Source of the DNA: Hippophae tibetana
Taxonomy: Eukaryota > Streptophyta > Magnoliopsida > Rosales > Elaeagnaceae
Assembly (NCBI GenBank): GCA_037013495.1
Contig: CM072810.1
Coordinates: 53,368,843 to 53,432,842, forward strand
Length of the DNA: 64,000 bases
Direction of reading: 5' to 3'
The translations under genes were made by a program, and so were the position numbers. Below are positions 40,101-53,562 of the stretch, one piece after another. The stretch's first letter is position 1; each line of letters begins with the position of its first letter. The notes under the pieces were generated by a model that had not been told where the DNA came from, did not search any database, and was given only the letters and a program-made list of their open reading frames with translations.

Positions 40101-43100
40101 TAACAAATATAGGAAAAATAGCTAATCCTTCCTTCCTTAAGCTTAAGCTTCCCATACAGGACGCTTGAACTGTCACCCTTAATCCTCGTTCAAAGATCAC
40201 AACAAGTCACGAGGCTGTTCCCCCCCGTGCACGACACAAGTCATTCTAAATGACACTTGGAAACAACATAGAAAGGTTACCCACAACAACAAACCCAGGG
40301 ATGGATACTTACCTCGGTTGCATCATTCTGTCTCTTGTAAGCTAACTTCACCTGGAACTTGTGCTTTTATGGGATACAAATTCTGAGATCATGTTTTGAT
40401 ACCAAACATAGGAAAATAGATAATCCTTCCTTCCTAAAGCGAAAGCTTTCAATACGGGACGCTTGAACTGCCACCCTTAATCCTCGTTCAAAGCTCACAA
40501 CAAGTAACGAGGATGTTACCCCCCTTGCACGACACAAGTCATTCTAAATGACACTTGGAAACAACAAGGAAAGGTTACCCATAACAACGAACCCAGGGAT
40601 GGTACTTACCTCGGTTGCATCATTCCGTCTCTTGTAAGCGAACTTCACCTCTGAGTTGTACTTTTATGGGATACAAATCGGAGATCATGTTTTGATACCA
40701 AACATAGGAAAATAGCTAATCCTTCCTTCCTAAAGCTTAAGCTTTCAATACGGGACGCTTGAGCTGTCACCCTTAATCCTCGTTCAAAGCTCACAACAAG
40801 TCACGAGGATGTTACCCCCCCGTGCACGACACAAGTCATTCTAAATGACACTTGGAAACAACATAGAAAGGTTACCCACAACAACAAACCCAGGGATGCA
40901 TACTTACCTCGGTTGCATCATTCTGTCTCTTGTAAGCTAACTTCACCTCGAACTTGTGCTTTTATGGGATACAAATTCGGAGATCATGTTTTGATAACAA
41001 ATATAGGAAAAATAGCTAATCCTTCCTTCCTAAAGCTTAAGCTTCCCATACAGGACGCTTGAACTGTCACCCTTAATCCTCGTTCAAAGATCACAACAAG
41101 TCACGAGGCTGTTACCCCCCGTGCACGACACAAGTCATTCTAAATGACACTTGGAAACAACATAGAAAGGTTACCCACAACAACAAACCCCGGGATGGTA
41201 CTTACCTCGGTTGCATCATTCCGTCTCTTGTAAATGAACTTCACCTCTAACTTGTGCTTTTATGGGATACAAATCGGAGATCATCTTTTGATACCAAACA
41301 TAGGAAAATAGTTAATCCTTCCTTCCTAAATCTTAAGCTTTCAATACGGGACGCTTGAACTGTCACCCTTAATCCTCATTCAAAGCTCACAACAAGTCAC
41401 GAGGATGTTACCCCCCCGTGCACGACACAAGTCATTCTAAATGACACTTGGAAACAACAAAGAAAGGTTACCCACAACAACGAACCCAGGGATGGTACTT
41501 ACCTCGGTTGCATCATTCTGTCTCTTGTAAGCGAACTTCACCTCGAACTTGTGCTTTTATGGGATACAAATTCGGAGATCATGTTTTGATAACAAATATA
41601 GGGAAAATAGCTAATCCTTACTTCCTAAAGCTTAAGCTTTCAATACGGGACGCTTGAGCTGTCACCCTTAATCCTCGTTCAAAGCTCACAACAAGTCACG
41701 AGGATGTTACCCCCCGTGCACGACACAAGTCATTCTAAATGACACTTGGAAACAACATAGAAAGGTTACCCACAACAACAAACCCAGGGATGGATACTTA
41801 CCTCGGGTGCATCATTCTGTCTCTTGTAAGCTAACTTCACCTCGAACTTGTGCTTTTATGGGATACAAATTCGGAGATCATGTTTTGATAACAAATATAG
41901 GAAAAATAGCTAATCCTTCCTTCCTAAAGCTTAAGCTTCCCATACAGGACGCTTGAACTGTCACCCTTAATCCTCGTTCAAAGATCACAACAAGTCACGA
42001 GGCTGTTCCCCCCCGTGCACGACACAAGTCATTCTAAATGACACTTGGAAACAACATAGAAAGGTTACCAACAACAACAAACCCAGGGATGGTACTTACC
42101 TCGGTTGCATCATTCCGTCTCTTGTAAGCGAACTTCACCTCTAACTTGTGCTTTTATGGGATACAAATCGGAGATCATATTTTGATACCAAACATAGGAA
42201 AATAGTTAATCCTTCCTTTCTAAAGCTTAAGCTTTCCATGCGGGACGCTTGAACTGTCACCCTTAATACTCGTTCAAAGATTACAACAAGTCACGAGGCT
42301 GTTACCCCCCGTGCACGACACAAGTCATTCTAAATGACACTTGGAAACAACATAGAAAGGTTACCCACAACAACAAACCCCGGGATGGTACTTACCTCGG
42401 TTGCATCATTCCGTCTCTTGTAAATGAACTTCACCTCTAACTTGTGCTTATATGGGATACAAATCGGAGATCATATTTTGATACCAAACATAGGAAAATA
42501 GTTAATCCTTCCTTCCTAAATCTTAAGCTTTCAATACGGGACACTTGAACTGTCACCCTTAATACACATTCAAAGCTCACAACAAGTCACGGGGATGTTA
42601 CCCCCCCGTGCATGACACAAGTCATTCTAAATGACACATGGAAACAACAAAGAAAGGTTACCCACAACAACGAACCCAGGGATGGTACTTACCTCAGTTG
42701 CATCATTCCGTCTCTTGTAAGCGAACTTCACCTCGAACTTGTGCTTTTATGGGATACAAATTCGGAGATCATGTTTTGATAACAAATATAGGGAAAATAG
42801 CTAATCCTTACTTCCTAAAGCTTAAGCTTCCCATACGGGACGCTTGAACTGTCTCCCTTAATCCTCGTTCAAAGATCACAACAAGTCACGAGGCTGTTAC
42901 CCCCCGTGCACGACACAAGTCATTCTAAATGACACTTGGAAACAACATAGAAAGGTTACCCACAACAACGAACCCAGGGATGCTACTTACCTCGGTTGCA
43001 TCATTCCGTCTCTTGTAAGCGAACTTCACCTCTAACTTGTGCTTTTATGGGACACAAATCGGAGATCATATTTTGATACCAAACATAGGAAAATAGTAAA

Positions 43101-45519
43101 TCCTTCCTTCCTAAAGCTTAAGCTTTCAATATGGGACGCTTGAACTGTCACCCTTAATCCTCGTTCAAAGCTCACAACAAGTCACGAGGATGATACCCCC
43201 CCGTGCACGACACAAGTCATTCTAAATGACACTTAGAAACAACAAGGAAAGGTTACCCACAACAACGAACCCAGGGATGGTACTTACCTCGGTTGCATCA
43301 TTCCGTCTCTTGTAAGCGAACTTCACCTCGAACTTGTGCTTTTATGGGACACAAACCTGAGATCATGTTTTGATACCAAACATAGGAAAATAGCTAATCA
43401 TTCCTTCCTAAAGCGAAAGCTTTCAATACGGGACGCTTGAACTGCCACCCTTAATCCTCGTTCAAAGCTCACAACAAGTAACGAGGATGTTACCCCCCTT
43501 GCACGACACAAGTCATTCTAAATGACACTTGGAAACAACAAGGAAAGGTTACCCATAACAACGAACCCAGGGATGGTACTTACCTCGGTTGCATCATTCC
43601 GTCTCTTGTAAGCGAACTTCACCTCTGAGTTGTACTTTTATGGGATACAAATCGGAGATCATGTTTTGATACCAAACATAGGAAAATAGCTAATCCTTCC
43701 TTCCTAAAGCTTAAGCTTTCAATACGGGACGCTTGAGCTGTCACCCTTAATCCTCGTTCAAAGCTCACAACAAGTCACGAGGATGTTACCCCCCCGTGCA
43801 CGACACAAGTCATTCTAAATGACACTTGGAAACAACATAGAAAGGTTACCCACAACAACAAACCCAGGGATGCATACTTACCTCGGTTGCATCATTCTGT
43901 CTCTTGTAAGCTAACTTCACCTCGAACTTGTGCTTTTATGGGATACAAATTCGGAGATCATGTTTTGATAACAAATATAGGAAAAATAGCTAATCCTTCC
44001 TTCCTAAAGCTTAAGCTTCCCATACAGGACGCTTGAACTGTCACTCTTAATCCTCGTTAAAAGATTACAACAAGTCACGAGGTTGTTACCCCCCGTGCAC
44101 GACACAAGTCATTCTAAATGACACTTGGAAACAACATAGAAAGGGTACCCATAACAACAAACCCCGGGATGGTACTTACCTCGGTTGCATCATTCCGTCT
44201 CTTGTAAATGAACTTCACCTCTAACTTGTGCTTTTATGGGATACAAATCGGAGATCATATTTTGATACCAAACATAGGAAAATAGTTAATCCTTCCTTCC
44301 TAAATCTTAAGCTTTGAATACGGGACGCTTGAACTGTCACCCTTAATCCTCATTCAAAGCTCACAACAAGTCACGAGGATGTTACCCCCCCGTGCACGAT
44401 ACAAGTCATTCTAAATGACACTTGGAAACAACAAAGAAAGGTTACCCACAACAACGAACCCAGGGATGGTACTTACCTCGGGTGCATCATTCTGTCTCTT
44501 GTAAGCGAACTTCACCTCGAACTTGTGCTTTTATGGGATACAAATTCGGAGATCATGTTTTGATAACAAATATAGGGAAAATAGCTAATCCTTACTTCCT
44601 AAAGCTTAAGCTTCCCATACGGGATGCTTGAACTGTCACCCTTAATCCTCGTTCAAAGATCACAACAAGTCACGAGGCTGTTACCCCCCGTGCACGACAC
44701 AAGTCATTCTAAATGACACTTGGAAACAACATAGAAAGGTTACCCACAACAACGAACCCAGGGATGCTACTTACCTCGGTTGCATCATTCCGTCTCTTGT
44801 AAGCGAACTTCACCTCTGAGTTGTACTTTTATGGGATACAAATCGGAGATCATGTTTTGATACCAAACATAGGAAAATAGCTAATCCTTCCTTCCTAAAG
44901 CTTAAGCTTTCAATACGGGACGCTTGAGCTGTCACCCTTAATCCTCGTTCAAAGCTCACAACAATTCACGAGGATGTTACCCCCCCGTGCACGACACAAG
45001 TCATTCTAAATGACACTTGGAAACAACAAGGAAAGGTTACCCACAACAACGAACCCAGGGATGGTACTTACCTCGGTTGCATCATTCCGTCTCTTGTAAG
45101 CGAACTTCACCTCGAACTTGTGCTTTTATGGGACACAAACCTGAGATCATGTTTTGATACCAAACATAGGAAAATAGCTAATCCTTACTTCCTAAAGCGT
45201 AAGCTTTCAATACGGGACGTTTGAACTGCCACCCTTAATCCTCGTTCAAAGCTCACAACAAGTAACGAGGATGTTACCCTTCTTGCACGACACAAGTCAT
45301 TCTAAATGACACTTGGAAACAACAAGGAAAGGTTACCCATAACAACGAACCCAGGGATGGTACTTACCTCGGTTGCATCATTCCGTCTCTTGTAAGCGAA
45401 CTTCACCTCTGAGTTGTACTTTTATGGGATACAAATCGGAGATGATGTTTTGATACCAAACATAGGAAAATAGCTAATCCTTCCTTTCCTAAAGCTTAAG
45501 CTTTCAATACGGGACGCTT
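37194..45519 (+). repeat. Segment with 13-monomer (3868 bp) and 10-monomer (2974 bp) duplications
   Basis: Monomers at 38383-39571 recur at 42251-43439, offset 3868 bp, with shared marks AATACTCGTTCAAAGATTAC (38397, 42265), GTGCTTATATGG, TAATACAC and CACGGGGATG (38724, 42592) and TAATCATTCC (39530, 43398). From about 43.7 kb the best match is to 40.7-41.4 kb at offset 2974 bp, with the shared GGGATGCATAC mark (40894, 43868). The offset switches between 43398 and 43697. No gene or insertion. Confidence 0.83.
37789..38086 (+). repeat. Composite monomer, three types joined
   Basis: The head has TAATACTCG, AGATC and GCTGTTACC of one type. The next part, CAAGGAAAGG, CCATAACAACG and GTATGCGAAC, is that of the GAACTGCC type. 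The last part, CTCGAACTTG, ATTCGG and CCCATACAGG, is that of the GAGC type. Two switches within 298 bp are best explained by more than one exchange or conversion. Confidence 0.68.
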
Positions 45520-48500
45520 GAGCTGTCACCCTTAATCCTCGTTCAAAGCTCACAACAAGTCACAAGGATATTACCTCCCCGTGCACGACACAAGTCATTC
45601 TAAATGACACTTGGAAACAACAAAGAAAGGTTACCCACAACAACGAACCCAGGGATGGTACTTACCTCGGTTGCATCATTCCGTCTCTTGTAAGCGAACT
45701 TCACCTCGAACTTGTGCTTTTATGGGATACAAATTCGGAGATCATGTTTTGATAACAAATATAGGGAAAATAGCTAATCCTTCCTTCCTAAATCTTAAGC
45801 TTTCAATACGGGACGCTTGAACTGTCACCCTTAATCCTCATTCAAAGCTCACAACAAGTCACGAGGATGTTACCCCCCGTGCACGACACAAGTCATTCTA
45901 AATGACACTTGGAAACAACAAAGAAAGGTTACCCACAACAACGAACCCAGGGATGGTACTTACCTCGGTTGCATCATTCTGTCTCTTGTAAGCGAACTTC
46001 ACCTCGAACTTGTGCTTTTATGGGATACAAATTCGGAGATCATGTTTTGATAACAAATATAGGGAAAATAGCTAATCCTTACTTCCAAAAGCTTAAGCTT
46101 CCCATACGGGACGCTTGAACTGTCACCCTTAATCCTCGTTCAAAGATCACAACAAGTCACGAGGCTGTTACCCCCCGTGCACGACACAAGTCGTTCTAAA
46201 TGACACTTGGAAACAACATAGAAAGGTTACCCACAACAACGAACCCAGGGATGCTACTTACCTCGGTTGCATCATTCCGTCTCTTGTAAGAGAACTTCAC
46301 CTCTAAGTTGTACTTTTATGGGATACAAATCGGAGATCATGTTTTGATACCAAACATAGGAAAATAGCTAATCCTTCCTTCCTAAAGCTTAAGCTTTCAA
46401 TACGGGACGCTTGAGCTGTCACCCTTAATCCTCGTTCAAAGCTAACAACAAGTCACGAGGATATTACCCCCCCCGTGCACGACACAAGTCATTCTAAATG
46501 ACACTTGGAAACAACAAAGAAAGGTTACCCACAACAACGAACCCAGGGATGGTACTTACCTCGGTTGCATCATTCCGTCTCTTGTAAGCGAACTTCACCT
46601 CGAACTTGTGCTTTTATGGGATACAAATTCGGAGATCATGTTTTGATAACAAATATAGGGAAAATAGCTAATCCTTCATTCCTAAATCTTAAGCTTTCAA
46701 TACGGGACGCTTGAACTGTCACCCTTAATCCTCATTCAAAGCTCACAACAAGTCACGAGGATGTTACCCCCCCGTGCACGACACAAGTCATTCTAAATGA
46801 CACTTGGAAACAACAAAGAAAGGTTACCCACAACAACGAACCCAGGGATGGTACTTACCTCGGTTGCATCATTCTGTCTCTTGTAAGCGAACTTCACCTC
46901 GAACTTGTGCTTTTATGGGATACAAATTCGGAGATCATGTTTTTAAAACAAATATAGGGAAAATAGCTAATCCTTACTTCCTAAAGCTTAAGCTTTCAAT
47001 ACGGGACGCTTGAACTGTCACCCTTAATCCTCGTTCAAAGATCACAACAAGTCACGAGGCTGTTACCCCCCGTGCACGACACAAGTCGTTCTAAATGACA
47101 CTTGGAAACAACATAGAAAGGTTACCCACAACAACGAACCCAGGGATGCTACTTACCTCGGTTGCATCATTCCGTCTCTTGTAAGCGAACTTCACCTCTG
47201 AGTTGTACTTTTATGGGATACAAATCGGAGATCATATTTTGATACCAAACATAGGAAAATAGCTAATCCTTCCTTCCTAAAGCTTAAGCTTTCAATACGG
47301 GACGCTTGAGCTGTCACCCTTAATCCTCGTTCAAAGCTCACAACAAGTCATGAGGATGTGACCCCCCCGTGCACGACACAAGTCATTCTAAATGACACTT
47401 GGAAACAACATAGAAAGGTTACCCACAACAACAAACCCAGGGATATATACTTACCTCGGTTGCATCATTCTGTCTCTTGTAAGCTAACTTCACCTCGAAC
47501 TTGTGCTTTTATGGGATACAAATTCGGAGATCATGTTTTGATAACAAATATAGGAAAAATAGCTAATCCTTCCTTCCTAAAGCTTAAGCTTCCCATACAG
47601 GACGCTTGAACTGTCACCCTTAATCCTCGTTCAAAGATCACAACAAGTCACGAGGCTGTTCCCCCCCGTGCACGACACAAGTCATTCCAAATGACACTTG
47701 GAAACAACATAGAAAGGTTACCCACAACAACAAACCCAGGGATGGTACTTACCTCGGTTGCATCATTCCGTCTCTTGTAAGCGAACTTCACCTCGAACTT
47801 GTGCTTTTATGGGACACAAACCTGAGATCATGTTTTGATACCAAACATAGGAAAATAGCTAATCCTTACTTCCTAAAGCGTAAGCTTTCAATACGGGACG
47901 TTTGAACTGCCACCCTTAATCCTCGTTCAAAGCTCACAACAAGTAACGAGGATGTTACCCCCCTTGCACGACACAAGTCATTCTAAATGACACTTGGAAA
48001 CAACAAAGAAAGGTTACCCACAACAACGATCCCAGGGATGGTACTTACCTCGGTTGCATCATTCCGTCTCTTGTAAGCGAACTTCACCTCTGAGTTGTAC
48101 TTTTATGGGATACAAATCGGAGATGATGTTTTGATACCAAACATAGGAAAATAGCTAATCCTTCCTTCCTAAAGCTTAAGCTTTCAATACGGGACGCTTG
48201 AGCTGTCACCCTTAATCCTCGTTCAAAGATCACAACAAGTCACGAGGCTGTTACCCCCCGTGCACGACACAAGTCGTTCTAAATGACACTTGGAAACAAC
48301 ATAGAAAGGTTACCCACAACAACGAACCCAGGGATGCTAATTACCTCGGTTGCATCATTCCGTCTCTTGTAAGCGAACTTCACCTCTAAGTTGTACTTTT
48401 ATGGGATACAAATCGGAGATCATGTTTTGATACCAAACATAGGAAAATAGCTAATCCTTCCTTCCTAAAGCTTAAGCTTTCAATACGGGACGCTTGAGCT

Positions 48501-48794
48501 GTCACCCTTAATCCTCGTTCAAAGCTAACAACAAGTCACGAGGATATTACCCCCCCGTGCACGACACAAGTCATTCTAAATGACACTTGGAAACAACAAA
48601 GAAAGGTTACCCACAACAACGAACCCAGGGATGGTACTTACCTCGGTTGCATCATTCCGTCTCTTGTAAGCGAACTTCACCTCGAACTTGTGCTTTTATG
48701 GGATACAAATTCGGAGATCATGTTTTGATAACAAATATAGGGAAAATAGCTAATCCTTCCTTCCTAAATCTTAAGCTTTCAATACGGGACGCTT
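45520..48794 (+). repeat. Start of the 7-monomer higher-order repeat domain
   Basis: Eleven monomers. A 3-monomer echo of about 894 bp links monomers near 45520-46412 with those near 46413-47307. A 7-monomer offset of about 2083 bp links 46413-47607 with 48496-49689; shared marks are AAGCTAACAAC with GAGGATATTACC (46441 and 48525) and GATGTGACCCC (47355 and 49438). The mark GTCGTTCTAAATG occurs at about 46191, 47087 and 48273. Confidence 0.8.
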
Positions 48795-50880
48795 GAACTG
48801 TCACCCTTAATCCTCATTCAAAGCTCACAACAAGTTACGAGGATGTTACCCCCCCGTGCACGACACAAGTCATTCTAAATGACACTTGGAAACAACAAAG
48901 AAAGGTTACCCACAACAACGAACCCAGGGATGGTACTTACCTCGGTTGCATCATTCTGTCTCTTGTAAGCGAACTTCACCTCGAACTTGTGCTTTTATGG
49001 GATACAAATTCGGAGATCATGTTTTGATAACAAATATAGGGAAAATAGCTAATCCTTACTTCCTAAAGCTTAAGCTTCCCATACGGGACGCTTGAACTGT
49101 CACCCTTAATACTCGTTCAAAGATCACAACAAGTCACGAGGCTGTTACCCCCCGTGCACGACACAAGTCATTCTAAATGACACTTGGAAACAACATAGAA
49201 AGTTTACCCACAACAACGAACCCAGGGATGCTACTTACCTCGGTTGCATCATTCCGTCTCTTGTAAGCGAACTTCACCTCTGAGTTGTACTTTTATGGGA
49301 TACAAATCGGAGATCATATTTTGATACCAAACATAGGAAAATAGCTAATCCTTCCTTCCTAAAGCTTAAGCTTTCAATACGGGACGCTTGAGCTGTCACC
49401 CTTAATCCTCGTTCAAAGCTCACAACAAGTCACGAGGATGTGACCCCCCCGTGCACGACACAAGTCATTCTAAATGACACTTGGAAACAACATAGAAAGG
49501 TTACCCACAACAACAAACCCAGGGATGCATACTTACCTCGGTTGCATCATTCTGTCTCTTGTAAGCTAACTTCACCTCGAACTTGTGCTTTTATGGGATA
49601 CAAATTCGGAGATCATGTTTTGATAACAAATATAGGAAAAATAGCTAATACTTCCTTCCTAAAGCTTAAGCTTCCCATACAGGATGCTTGAACTGTCACC
49701 CTTAATCCTCGTTCAAAGATCACAACAAGTCACGAGGCTGTTCCCCCCCGTGCACGACACAAGTCATTCTAAATGACACTTAGAAACAACAAGGAATGGT
49801 TACCCACAACAACGAACCCAGGGATGGTACTTACCTCGGTTGCATCATTCCGTCTCTTGTAAGCGAACTTCATCTCTGAGTTGTACTTTTATGGGATACA
49901 AATCGAAGATCATGTTTTGATACCAAACATAGGAAAATAGCTAATCCTTCCTTCCTAAAGCTTAAGCTTTCAATACGGGACGCTTGAGCAGTCACCCTTA
50001 ATCCTCGTTCAAAGCTCACAACAAGTCACGAGGATGTTACCCCCCCGTGCACGACACAAGTCATTCTAAATGACACTTGGAAACAAAATAGAAAGGTTAC
50101 CCACAACAACAAACCCAGGGATGGATACTTACCTCGGTTGCATCATTCAGTCTCTTGTAAGCTAACTTCACCTCGAACTTGTGCTTTTATGGGATACAAA
50201 TTCAGAGATCATGTTTTGATAACAAATATAGGAAAAATAGCTAATCCTTCCTTCCTAAAGCTTAAGCTTCCCATACAGGACGCTTGAACTGTCACCCTTA
50301 ATCCTCGTTAAAAGATCACAACAAGTCACGTGGCTGTTACCCCCCGTGCACGACACAAGTCATTCAAAATGACACTTGGAAACAACATAGAAAGGTTACC
50401 CAAAACAACAAACCCCGGGATGGTACTTACCTCGGTTGCATCATTCCGTCTCTTGTAAATGAACTTCACCTCTAACTTGTGCTTTTATGGGATACAAATC
50501 GGAGATCATATTTTGATACCAAACATAGGAAAATAGTTAATCCTTCCTTCCTAAATCTTAAGCTTTCAATACGGGACGCTTGAACTGTCACCCTTAATCC
50601 TCATTCAAAGCTCACAACAAGTCACGAGGATGTTACCCCCCCGTGCACGACACAAGTCATTCTAAATGACACTTGGAAACAAGAAAGAAAGGTTACCCAC
50701 AACAACGAACCCAGGGATGGTAATTACCTCAGTTTCATCATTCTGTCTCTTGTAAGCGAACTTCACCTCGAACTTGTGCTTTTATGGGATACAAATTCGG
50801 AGATCATGTTTTGATAACAAATATAGGGAAAATAGCTAATCCTTCCTTCCTAAATCTTAAGCTTTCAATACGGGACGCTT
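48795..50880 (+). repeat. 7-monomer higher-order unit, copy 1 (2086 bp)
   Basis: Seven monomers of 299, 299, 296, 300, 296, 300 and 296 bp by start spacing (with the preceding monomer in phase). Ordered marks are TAATACTCG with GAAAGTTTACC (49094, 49200), GATGTGACCCC (49438), AAGGAATGG (49790), GAGCAGTCACC (49986), CACGTGGCTG (50328) and AACAAGAAAG (50682). The same order recurs in 50881-52966. Confidence 0.88.
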
Positions 50881-52966
50881 GAACTGTCACCCTTAATCCT
50901 CATTCAAAGCTCACAACAAGTCACGAGGATGTTACCCCCCCGTGCACGACACAAGTCATTCTAAATGACACTTGGAAACAACAAAGAAAGGTTACCCACA
51001 ACAACGAACCCAGGGATGGTACTTACCTCGGTTGCATCATTCTGTCTCTTGTAAGCGAACTTCACCTCGAACTTGTGCTTTTATGGGATACAAATTCGGA
51101 GATCATGTTTTGATAACAAATATAAGGAAAATAGCTAATCCTTACTTCCTAAAGCTTAAGCTTCCCATACGGGACGCTTGAACTGTCACCCTTAATACTC
51201 GTTCAAAGATCACAACAAGTCACGAGGCTGTTACCCCCCGTGCACGACACAAGTCATTCTAAATGACACTTGGAAACAACATAGAAAGTTTACCCACAAC
51301 AACGAACCCAGGGATGCTACTTACCTCGGTTGCATCATTCCGTCTCTTGTAAGCGAACTTCACCTCTGAGTTGTACTTTTATGGGATACAAATCGGAGAT
51401 CATATTTTGATACCAAACATAGGAAAATAGCTAATCCTTCCTTCCTAAAGCTTAAGCTTTCAATACGGGACGCTTGAGCTGTCACCCTTAATCCTCGTTC
51501 AAAGCTCACAACAAGTCACGAGGATGTGACCCCCCCGTGCACGACACAAGTCATTCTAAATGACACTTGGAAACAACATAGAAAGGTTACCCACAACAAC
51601 AAACCCAGGGATGCATACTTACCTCGGTTGCATCATTCTGTCTCTTGTAAGCTAACTTCACCTCGAACTTGTGCTTTTATGGGATACAAATTCGGAGATC
51701 ATGTTTTGATAACAAATATAGGAAAAATAGCTAATCCTTCCTTCCTAAAGCTTAAGCTTCCCATACAGGATGCTTGAACTGTCACCCTTAATCCTTGTTC
51801 AAAGATCACAACAAGTCACGAGGCTGTTCCCCCCCGTGCACGACACAAGTCATTCTAAATGACACATAGAAACAACAAGGAATGGTTACCCACAACAACG
51901 AACCCAGGGATGGTACTTACCTCGGTTGCATCATTCCGTCTCTTGTAAGCGAACTTCATCTCTGAGTTGTACTTTTATGGGATACAAATCGAAGATCATG
52001 TTTTGATACCAAACATAGGAAAATAGCTAATCCTTCCTTCCTAAAGCTTAAGCTTTCAATACGGGACGCTTGAGCAGTCACCCTAAATCCTCGTTCAAAG
52101 CTCACAACAAGTCACGAGGATGTTACCCCCCCGTGCACGACACAAGTCATTCTAAATGACACTTGGAAACAAAATAGAAAGGTTACCCACAACAACAAAC
52201 CCAGGGATGGATACTTACCTCGGTTGCATCATTCAGTCTCTTGTAAGCTAACTTCACCTCGAACTTGTGCTTTTATGGGATACAAATTCAGAGATCATGT
52301 TTTGATAACAAATATAGGAAAAATAGCTAATCCTTCCTTCCTAAAGCTTAAGCTTCCCATACAGGACGCTTGAACTGTCACCCTTAATCCTCGTTAAAAG
52401 ATCACAACAAGTCACGTGGCTGTTACCCCCCGTGCACGACACAAGTCATTCAAAATGACACTTGGAAACAACATAGAAAGGTTACCCAAAACAACAAACC
52501 CCGGGATGGTACTTACCTCGGTTGCATCATTCCGTCTCTTGTAAATGAACTTCACCTCTAACTTGTGCTTTTATGGGATACAAATCGGAGATCATATTTT
52601 GATACCAAACATAGGAAAATAGTTAATCCTTCCTTCCTAAATCTTAAGCTTTCAATACGGGACGCTTGAACTGTCACCCTTAATCCTCATTCAAAGCTCA
52701 CAACAAGTCACGAGGATGTTACCCCCCCGTGCACGACACAAGTCATTCTAAATGACACTTGGAAACAAGAAAGAAAGGTTACCCACAACAACGAACCCAG
52801 GGATGGTACTTACCTCAGTTTCATCATTCTGTCTCTTGTAAGCGAACTTCACCTCGAACTTGTGCTTTTATGGGATACTAATTCGGAGATCATGTTTTGA
52901 TAACAAATATAGGGAAAATAGCTAATCCTTCCTTCCTAAATCTTAAGCTTTCAATACGGGACGCTT
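50881..52966 (+). repeat. 7-monomer higher-order unit, copy 2 (2086 bp)
   Basis: Repeats the ordered marks of the preceding unit: TAATACTCG (51191), GAAAGTTTACC (51286), GATGTGACCCC (51524), AAGGAATGG (51878), GAGCAGTCACC (52072), CACGTGGCTG (52417) and AACAAGAAAG (52765). Small differences such as CCTAAATCC at 52083 and ACACATAGAAAC near 51863 show it is a real second copy. It is followed directly by a jump back of five monomers: 52967 matches 51476 at offset 1491 bp. Confidence 0.88.
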
Positions 52967-53266
52967 GAGCTGTCACCCTTAATCCTCGTTCAAAGCTCAC
53001 AACAAGTCACGAGGATGTGACCCCCCCGTGCACGACACAAGTCATTCTAAATGACACTTGGAAACAACATAGAAAGGTTACCCACAACAACAAACCCAGG
53101 GATGCATACTTACCTCGGTTGCATCATTCTGTCTCTTGTAAGCTAACTTCACCTCGAACTTGTGCTTTTATGGGATACAAATTCGGAGATCATGTTTTGA
53201 TAACAAATATAGGAAAAATAGCTAATCCTTCCTTCCTAAAGCTTAAGCTTCCCATACAGGACGCTT

Positions 53267-53562
53267 GAACTGTCACCCTTAATCCTCGTTCAAAGATCAC
53301 AACAAGTCACGAGGCTGTTCCCCCCCGTGCACGACACAAGTCATTCTAAATGACACTTAGAAACAACAAGGAAAGGTTACCCACAACAACGAACCCAGGG
53401 ATGGTACTTACCTCGGTTGCATCATTCCGTCTCTTGTAAGCGAACTTCATCTCTGAGTTGTACTTTTATGGGATACAAATCGAAGATCATGTTTTGATAC
53501 CAAACATAGGAAAATAGCTAATCCTTCCTTCCTAAAGCTTAAGCTTCCCATACAGGACGCTT
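53267..53562 (+). repeat. Hybrid monomer with switch at the palindrome
   Basis: This monomer follows the type at 51776 (TTCATCTCTGAG, AATCGAAGATC) until CTAAAGCTTAAGCTT, then ends CCCATACAGG like the type at 52072 instead of TCAATACGGG. The next monomer (53563, with CACGTGG) corresponds to 52372. One whole GAGCAG monomer is therefore missing relative to the parent order. The switch lies between the 4-A ATAGGAAAATAG and the CCC, that is about 53513-53553, an interval containing the palindrome. Confidence 0.78.
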
